A stretch of 64,000 nucleotides of DNA from Cryptomeria japonica (taxonomy: Eukaryota > Streptophyta > Pinopsida > Cupressales > Cupressaceae). Positions 57,801-64,000 of the stretch are shown here, one piece after another (position 1 is the first letter of the stretch; every line of letters starts with the position of its first letter). Location: the NCBI RefSeq assembly GCF_030272615.1, contig NC_081414.1:665665938-665729937 (forward strand), written 5' to 3'. The notes under the pieces are model-generated. The model saw only the letters and a list, made by a program, of their open reading frames with translations. It searched no databases and was not told the DNA's origin. Made by a program: the position numbers and the translations under genes.

Positions 57801-60397
57801 TAGTCAATAGGGCGGATAAATCCAGCCTCCAATAATTTTTCAATCTCAGCCTTAACAAGAAGAGCCACCTTAGGATTCATTTTTCGAATCTTTTGTTTCA
57901 CGGGCTTAGCGTCAAGAACAAAGACAATATTATGAGTAACGATCTTAGGATCTATACCAGGCATGTCAGAATATGCCCAAGAAAAGATCTCAGGGAATTC
58001 ATGCAATAGTTCTTCATATTGTTTCTGTTCCTCTTCATCCAAACATTTCCCAATTTTAATAACTTTCTCTTTGTTGCAAGGATCCATCTTAACATCAGTG
58101 GTGTCACTTATGAGAAGATTACTTTGTTGAGGAGTGTCCTTTAACTGAGGGAATTCTTTCACAATCTCATCACTATCAATCTCTTTTCCAAAATAGGCTT
58201 CGGTGTTCAAACAATAAGGGAGTCCCCTATTGTGATGATAACGAGGAAGAGTGTCATAGGCTCCCAAGAACTCAGCTAAAGCATCATCAGTAGGGAAGAT
58301 ATCCAAAGAACAATCACCCGAAGAATCCTCATCAATATACTCAGGGTGTTGTATTGATAAAGATGTAGAGATAGCATTAACACTAATACATGGTCTTTTA
58401 GAAGCTTTAGTACGTCTGCAGGGATTATAGCCAAGTCCAAAGGCATAATGTTGAAAATTAGTCTCTAGAGGAACTCTAATCCCTTGTTCATTAGCACCAC
58501 AACCTTTTCCATGATACCCATGCTTAGCGAAAATGCAAAAACCACGACCATAACGATCAGCCATTTCAGGAAGAGAAGGTGGTTTTTCATAAGACACAGA
58601 ATCAAACTCTTCATAATTAGAGATGTGAGAAGAAGAAGTTTGAGAAGCGGCCACAAAATTATTACTAATAGATTCAGGTAAGGTTGATTGATTTTTAGCT
58701 TCTTCTTTCTTTTCAACTTTATGATTTTCAGCTTCTTCCTTCTTTTCAACTTTAATTTCTCTAGAAGGAACCTTATATTCACCTACAAAGGTAGGGTTAA
58801 AATCAAGAGATCCCCAATCATCCTCTGCGAGAACCTTCTCAGGATCAAAATCCTTTTTATGTGTAGTTTCAAGTCGAGAAGGATCTTCTTCAGGAGTTCC
58901 AGACTCATCCAAAGAATTTCGATCATCGGAGAGTGAGGATTCATCGATAGGTTTCTTGTTTAAAGAGTCATCACTAGATGAGGATGGCTTAGAAGAACTC
59001 CCTTTGGAAGTAGATGTTTGTAGACAAGCTTGAAAATTAGTATCACCCATCAAAGTGTATGTCTTATTGTTATAAACGAATTTAACTTGTCTATGCAATG
59101 TAGAAGGGACAGCTTGCATGCTGTGAATCCAAGGCCTCCCTAATAACAAGTCATATGTTAAATTTCCCGGCATAACATGGATAGGAGTAGGCAAAGTAAC
59201 AGGTCCCACTGTGAGAGGTAAGGTGATAATACCTAATGAAGTCTTAGCCACATTGTCAAAGCTGCGAATGGGACGAGAGTCAGGCTCAATAAGAGATGTA
59301 TCCACATTCATCTTATGCAATAGATTAATGCTACACACATTAAGACCAGAGCCATTATCTACTAGTGTTCGTCTTATAGCAGTGTCTTTCATGACAACCA
59401 CAATCATCAAGGGATCATATTGTTGTTGAATTTCACTAGTAGGCAACTCATCTTGGGTAAACACAATTTGAGCTTTAGGATTCATCACAAAGTTAACAAA
59501 AGATGCTATATTACTAGATGTATTCGGTGGAGGAACATTCAAATCTTTCAAGGCATCTTGTAACATTCCATGATGAGTGGAAGAAGTTTGAATCAAATCC
59601 CAAAGGGATATCTTAGCAGGTGTAGCTTTAAGTTGTTCTATGAGATCATATTCCTTACCCATAACTTGCGAAATACGAGGAGCTTGAGGAAGAATTGGTT
59701 GAGGATTAGGAAGAGAGACTGGAATAATAGGAGGAAGATTAGGTTGCCTATTATTTCTGGTATGATAGGTATGGGCAACCGCATGATAACTCTCTCTAGT
59801 TATTTGCTTAGCATAATTGTAAGGACTTATAGGTTGTCTTCCTTGTACAGTGATGATTGGTTTATTTGGGGTACGAAAGGAATCATGATCATACCTTCCT
59901 TGAACAGTAAGGAGAGGTGATTTAGGAATTTGAAAGGTAGGAGAAGGATAAGCACCTTGGACTTCAAAAAGAGGCTTGTTATATTCATTCAAATTTATCA
60001 TGTTAACCAATTTAGAGGTCTTGTTTTTGTTTATAGGTTTCGACAAAGCCACAAAGTCATCAAGAGCATCATCCAACAAAGCATGATCATATCGGTTAAA
60101 AGGTTTGTCTTTTGATTCAAAAGGAGACATCTCCTCATAGAGGGGCTTATTGAAAACAACCATGTTACTAGATTCAGGGGAAGAGTTGATAGGAATGTAT
60201 CCTTGAGAGGAATCATTCGACTTATCTTTCTCATCACACCTAAATGGCATAGTAACAAGGTTTATGAGTTTTTGGTAAAATGAAGGTTTAGCATCCTTAG
60301 GGTTTAAAAACTCATCTAAAGCTTCATCTAATTCATCTTGGCTATACTCATAATAATCATCAAAAGCATGAACATTTTGCAAATAAAAATCTGACAT
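54818..60397 (-). pseudogene. T2 pro-pol polyprotein, near-intact, no gag domain
   Basis: One frame of 1,860 codons with three stops: TAG 57728, TGA 57224 and TGA 55268. Residues 1-330: unknown, acidic then Pro-rich, with three VQG repeats; no gag core, no CCHC. About 345: protease LVDNGSGLNVCS and LTYDLLLGRPWIHSMQAVPS. About 617: a Gly-rich GRGFCIFAKHGYHGKGCG segment. 840-1100: RT with IRPIDYSPWISNIV, MDGFSGYNQI and catalytic YVDDILAKS. 1100-1250: gypsy RNase H. About 1280-1400: archaeal-type RNase H (ELYFDGSKCRTGLG, NNIAEYEALIVG, IYGDSQLIIRQV). 1500-1800: integrase with HSGACGGH and CHQCQQH zinc site and catalytic GLDLIGK, SDNGTSF and GQAESSNK. No frameshift is seen. Confidence 0.9.
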
Positions 60398-60549
60398 TTT
60401 GAAAAGATTGCATAAAATTTAAACACACAATGCAAAGAAACACACTCTTTTTTTTTTTTTTTCTTTTTCTCTTTTAATGAAAATGAAATGAAAACACACT
60501 AAATCTAGATCTAGATCTAATAAATGCACTGCAAGAGGAAGCAATGATA
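60398..60549 (-). other. T2 short leader with A-run and palindrome
   Basis: Only about 150 nt lie between PBS and ATG. On minus it holds a run of about 17 A (60448-60464) and, close to the PBS, a perfect 14-nt palindrome TAGATCTAGATCTA (60506-60519). No gag or upstream ORF fits here. Confidence 0.7.
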
Positions 60550-60569
60550 GATTCACGTCAGGTTCACCA
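60550..60569 (-). other. T2 primer-binding site (tRNA-Trp type)
   Basis: On minus TGGTGAACCTGACGTGAATC starts 3 bp inside the LTR. It matches 19 of 20 positions of the complement of plant tRNA-Trp(CCA) as I recall it. Confidence 0.7.
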
Positions 60570-60572
60570 AAA

Positions 60573-62175
60573 TGTGTGGGGGAAAAAGCGAGACTAGGTT
60601 AACATGCCCTAATCCTACCTTTTGACACACATTACGGAATACGAAAGAGCCTAGAGATATTGCACAATTGGCTACTTCTTTTGGTGAAAGAGAGAGCCAC
60701 GGGATATCTATTAGGATTCCTATTCCCTTGTTGAAATTGTAAGATCAAGTAATGCAAGTTCAAACCCTAATCCCAAAATGCAAGTATGAACCAATAACAA
60801 GATTGCAGAATTGAGATTAAACAATGAACAACTGTAAGTACAAGGATGAAATAAGAATGCAGATATGTACCCGGAGTCAAAATCAGACTGAAAATGTTCG
60901 GGACGGGGGCGCGGGCGCCACTGTCCTGAAAACCGTATCGGAAACCACTGTTCTGCACTCTGAAACACTGTCTGGAAACTGTCTGCAAACTATCTGTCCG
61001 GAGGACCAGGGTGCCCAGCGCCTCTGTCCCAGGGACTAGGGCACCCAGCACCCCTGTCCCAGTCTCCTGCTCTGCAATTTCACACAGAGTGTTGTTCCAA
61101 CTTTCTCTCTCCGGATCTGTATCCCTCGGCGTCGTCCGAATCCCGAAACCTGCAATAATATCTGAAAAAGGGGGAGGGGCGGCTATATAGGGTTTTGCCT
61201 TAGTCAAACCCCCGCTTCGGTGATTTCCACCTCCACGAATAGCCAAGTTGTTTTGTAAAATGTATTGTGTGTGCAGACCTAGTGTGTGTGCAAGGTCCAA
61301 AATGCAAGAAAGCAAACTAGAGCAACCTAGAAAGTAAACCCTAATTGCTTGCAAATGCTCTAAATCAATATGCAATGTGATCTAAAGCATGAATAAATGA
61401 TGTATCAAAGCTTATGCAAAGACATGAAAACAATACGAAATCATACCCAACCCTCAAGGGAGGAGTACAAGCCAATCTTCAGTCGGTAATCTCCTATTGT
61501 TCTTCAATGTCTTCCAAGCCCTAAGTGGATGAATGAGTTTGATAGATGCTTGATAGAATGATGTTGAATGTTGTTGAAGTCCTCAAAGATCTGCTCTTTC
61601 GCTGCATATGAAGTTCCTCGAAACAAAAATCCCATCCCTTCCAATGAAGAAAGAGAGCTCTTATGTATGAAACCCTAGGTCGTAAATTCGTATTTTGGCC
61701 GACCTAGAGATTGAATATCCTGCCAATTTCTTGGGGTTAAGCTTTATTTTATGATTGGATTGTGCTCCCAAAATTTCGGGAAAAATGTCCGGGACCATGT
61801 GCACCGGGTGCCATGGTCCCGGCAACTTTTCACCAAATTTTCAGGGCCGTCGGATATGATGATTTTAGAGAGAATCCCGAAGTTACAGGTGATTTTGAGA
61901 TGTTTTGACCCCGAAACCAAGCCCCCAAGTTCGAAATAGGACTTAATTAGGGTTTTTGATTGAGTGATGTATTAGAGGAATAAAATGCGAAGGGCGCGCT
62001 TTAGTGAAAGGGTCCAACTTTGTGATGATGAAATAGGACCTTAGACCTAATTAATTTGATTAATTAAGTGCTTAAGGAGAAATGCAATGCAGAATGTAAA
62101 ATGCACTAAGGCGGGTGCTAAACTAGGTGTGAAATTGTACCACCCTAGCGAGTGCGTACAATTTACGATGCTACA
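60573..62175 (-). repeat. T2 5' LTR
   Basis: 1,603 bp, about 98% identical by eye to 49483-51061. On minus a CTATATAG box is at about 61183-61190, the likely core promoter driving pro-pol. Substitutions between the LTRs are mostly C/T and G/A. Confidence 0.95.
61184..61189 (-). promoter_or_regulatory. TATA box of the T2 5' LTR
   Basis: TATATA within AACCCTATATAGCCGC on minus, followed by a C-rich stretch. It is conserved in both LTRs. Confidence 0.5.
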
Positions 62176-62180
62176 GACAT

Positions 62181-64000
62181 AACCAAATGCCACTAGGAAA
62201 AACATGAAAATGACTAAGGTCATTTTCCTTAAGCAGAATCTTGCTTTAGAAATTCTTTGAACTTTTGCAAGTTATTCTTCATTTAAACTTCATCGGGTCC
62301 TTGGGTATCACTGGTGATGACCTTGATCCTAGTGATGTAATATTCTAATTCGGTGCAACACTTCTTGTGTTTCTTCATAAGTGAATCCATAAAATCCAAG
62401 ATGAATTGGAGGTAAATCAATCTATCAATTGAGGATGAAGAGAAGTCCTCCATATTAATCTTAGTAATTACAAGAAAGCTAAATTCTTTGATGATTTCAT
62501 CAACATCAAGGACTTTTTTATTATCATCAATGAAAGCACATGTAATTTCAAAGATCTTATCAATAATCTCCTTCTTATTTGCACATTCTTTTTGGGCTTT
62601 CTGCATGTCCTTGACTAGGTGCTCTATAATATTCATTTGATGTTCTAGCGCCTCCCATTTCTCAATATAAATGTGTCATGAAGGAATAACACCATTCTAA
62701 ATGAGATCATCTAGATCAAAATCCTCAAATTTCAACTAGGCTTCAAAATATTTCTCTTGTGTTTCAAGTTCCCGAGAGAAAGCTTCTATGGTGTTGTCCA
62801 CTTCTATTCTCAAAGCATCAAGATTGTTAATAATGGTGTAAGTTGATCTTAGGAGCCATGTACCTTGACTCAACATTCTATCCATCTTGCTCATCTTTTT
62901 TCATAACTTGTTTGTCCAAAGAAGATATCACTCATTCAATAGCTTCTAAGGACTTAGTCACTTTGATAAGAATTAAGGTGAATTGCTTAATTATTTCCTT
63001 GAGCTGTTTCTTTTTTCTTTATCTTCATCATTCTTAGATACTAGGGCCTCCAAGGCTAACTGAGCATCCTGTGCAATAGAATCACGAGTCTACTTCCCTA
63101 GTTCAATCTTGTGAATCACATAGTTTGACTCCTAGATCTTATGAATATCTATGTCTAGGGGAGGAATAGAAACCTATGCATACTTGTTCATTTATTTGTC
63201 AATCTTAACCCTTGATAGGCTTTTATCTTTCTTGGTAGTCATTGGTTTGACAGAAACAAGTTGACTGAAATCAAAGTCTTCAACTGAGACTACTTGATTC
63301 TTTCATTTTGGTGCATTGGACAAAAACCATGGTGATAAAGTTAAATCCTCATCCTCACCTGCTACGACATCTTGAGAGGGATTGATAGAACCCTAAACAA
63401 TTTTCATTATAATAGGAGATATCATTGTGACAACATTAGTAGGATTTTCATGCAATGATTCATTTGACTTAGGAATAGAGTCGGTCATAAACTTGTCAAA
63501 ATCATCTAGCATAGTCGTAGACACTTTAGATAACATGGGAAAAGAAAAGAAAACACTCTCAATGTTGTCTTGAGGAGTATCTAGGGAAAACTCACTTGCA
63601 TTATTAGAGGATACATGAACAATATTGGTGGGGGAAACACAAGTAACCACTAGAGTCTCTAATTCAGAAGTAGAAATAGGAACTTATATTGTAGATGAAG
63701 AAAGGGGTACCTGGGGTAAAGTCTTATTTTCTTGTGATAAATCTTCTTCATCAAATTCACCTTTCTCTTGATCAATTTCATGTCCTTCCTCCACATAGTC
63801 AACATCAATTGGTTCTTCATCAAAATGCTTGCCTTCTAATTGTTCATCTGGTACCTCAGACTCTTATGCCTCATGAACATTGGAAGCTAATGGCTCTCCT
63901 TGGTCTTTCCCTTTCTTAGTTCTAATTGTGAACTTCAGTTTGGGAGCCTTGACTAGAGTGGTAGGATCCTATTTGTTATTGGTTCTAATTTCTAATCTTC
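62181..64000 (-). pseudogene. Decayed minus-strand coding relic, ORF2-like
   Basis: A single minus-strand frame can be followed from about 64000 to 62283 with several stops (TAG, TAA, TGA). It starts with a basic KLKFTIRTKKGKDQGEP block, then an acidic stretch (63900-63750), a Ser/Asn-rich part (63650-63393), and a C-terminal helical/coiled part (62636-62283: NIIEHLVKDMQKAQKECANK; KCCTELEYYITRIKVI). The order basic, acidic, coiled coil resembles the C-terminal half of N1/N2 ORF2, but no block is close enough for me to call homology. It probably belongs to another retroelement running off the right edge. The tail 62181-62282 is non-coding. Confidence 0.4.

Larger units (their letters stand above)
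49483..62175 (-). mobile_element. T2: young Tat-like Ty3/gypsy element without gag, with antisense PMD gene
   Basis: 12,693 bp with a perfect TSD GACAT (49478-49482 and 62176-62180). Minus-strand order: 5' LTR (60573-62175), tRNA-Trp-type PBS, short leader, pro-pol frame (60397-54818), a 3' region with a three-exon gene on the opposite strand (51647-54217), PPT, 3' LTR (49483-51061). The two LTRs differ by about 30 substitutions and one 24-bp indel by eye, near 2%, so it is the youngest element here. The dual RNase H places it in the Tat lineage. Confidence 0.93.

Overview
The window looks like nuclear DNA of a seed plant with a large, repeat-rich genome. A conifer or other gymnosperm is my best guess, but the sequence does not prove it. 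I see no ordinary single-copy host gene, rRNA, tRNA or CRISPR array. Nearly all 64 kb can be read as LTR retrotransposons inserted into one another, each recognised by paired long terminal repeats (LTRs), target-site duplications (TSDs), primer-binding sites (PBS), polypurine tracts (PPT) and protein motifs. I use these labels: H (oldest host, Ty3/gypsy, minus strand), T1 (Ty3/gypsy Tat-like, plus), C1 (Ty1/copia, minus), N1 and N2 (non-autonomous, no pol; minus and plus) and T2 (youngest Tat-like, minus).

Layout. 1-1444: end of a plus-strand LTR inserted in H. 1445-1526: 82 bp of H (RNase H). 1527-28576: T1, TSD GAAAG, carrying decayed gag, protease, RT, RNase H, a second archaeal-type RNase H and integrase, a 2.4-kb tandem duplication of the integrase end, and an antisense plant-mobile-domain (PMD) gene. 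Its 3' LTR is split by C1 (20728-27159, TSD TTGAC). 28577-31302: H resumes (RT, archaeal-type RNase H, protease, gag end). 31303-47141: N1 (gag plus an unknown ORF2), split by N2 (36826-44651) with the same gag + ORF2 plan. 47142-49477: H gag, PBS and 5' LTR. 49483-62175: T2, TSD GACAT, LTRs about 2% diverged by eye, a nearly open 1,860-codon pro-pol frame without a recognisable gag, and a three-exon antisense PMD gene. 62181-64000: a decayed minus-strand coding relic.

How the parts relate. H was hit by T1, N1 and the element at the left edge; T2 landed in the H LTR or adjoining DNA. T1 was later hit by C1, and N1 by N2. At four junctions the interrupted reading frame or LTR resumes on the other side of the insert, so the order is directly readable. 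Most elements are decayed. In-frame stops are mostly TAG where Gln or Trp is expected, and paired copies show CAG to TAG, TGG to TAG and CGA to TGA directly, as expected from deamination of methylated cytosines.

Most notable: (1) two distinct Tat-type elements both carry an antisense PMD gene, and the one in T2 splices in frame over 716 codons; (2) two elements, N1 and N2, carry gag and a conserved unknown ORF2 but no pol; (3) T2 is young yet lacks gag; (4) degenerate TTAGCGCAT clusters lie upstream of both the gag gene and the antisense gene of T1.
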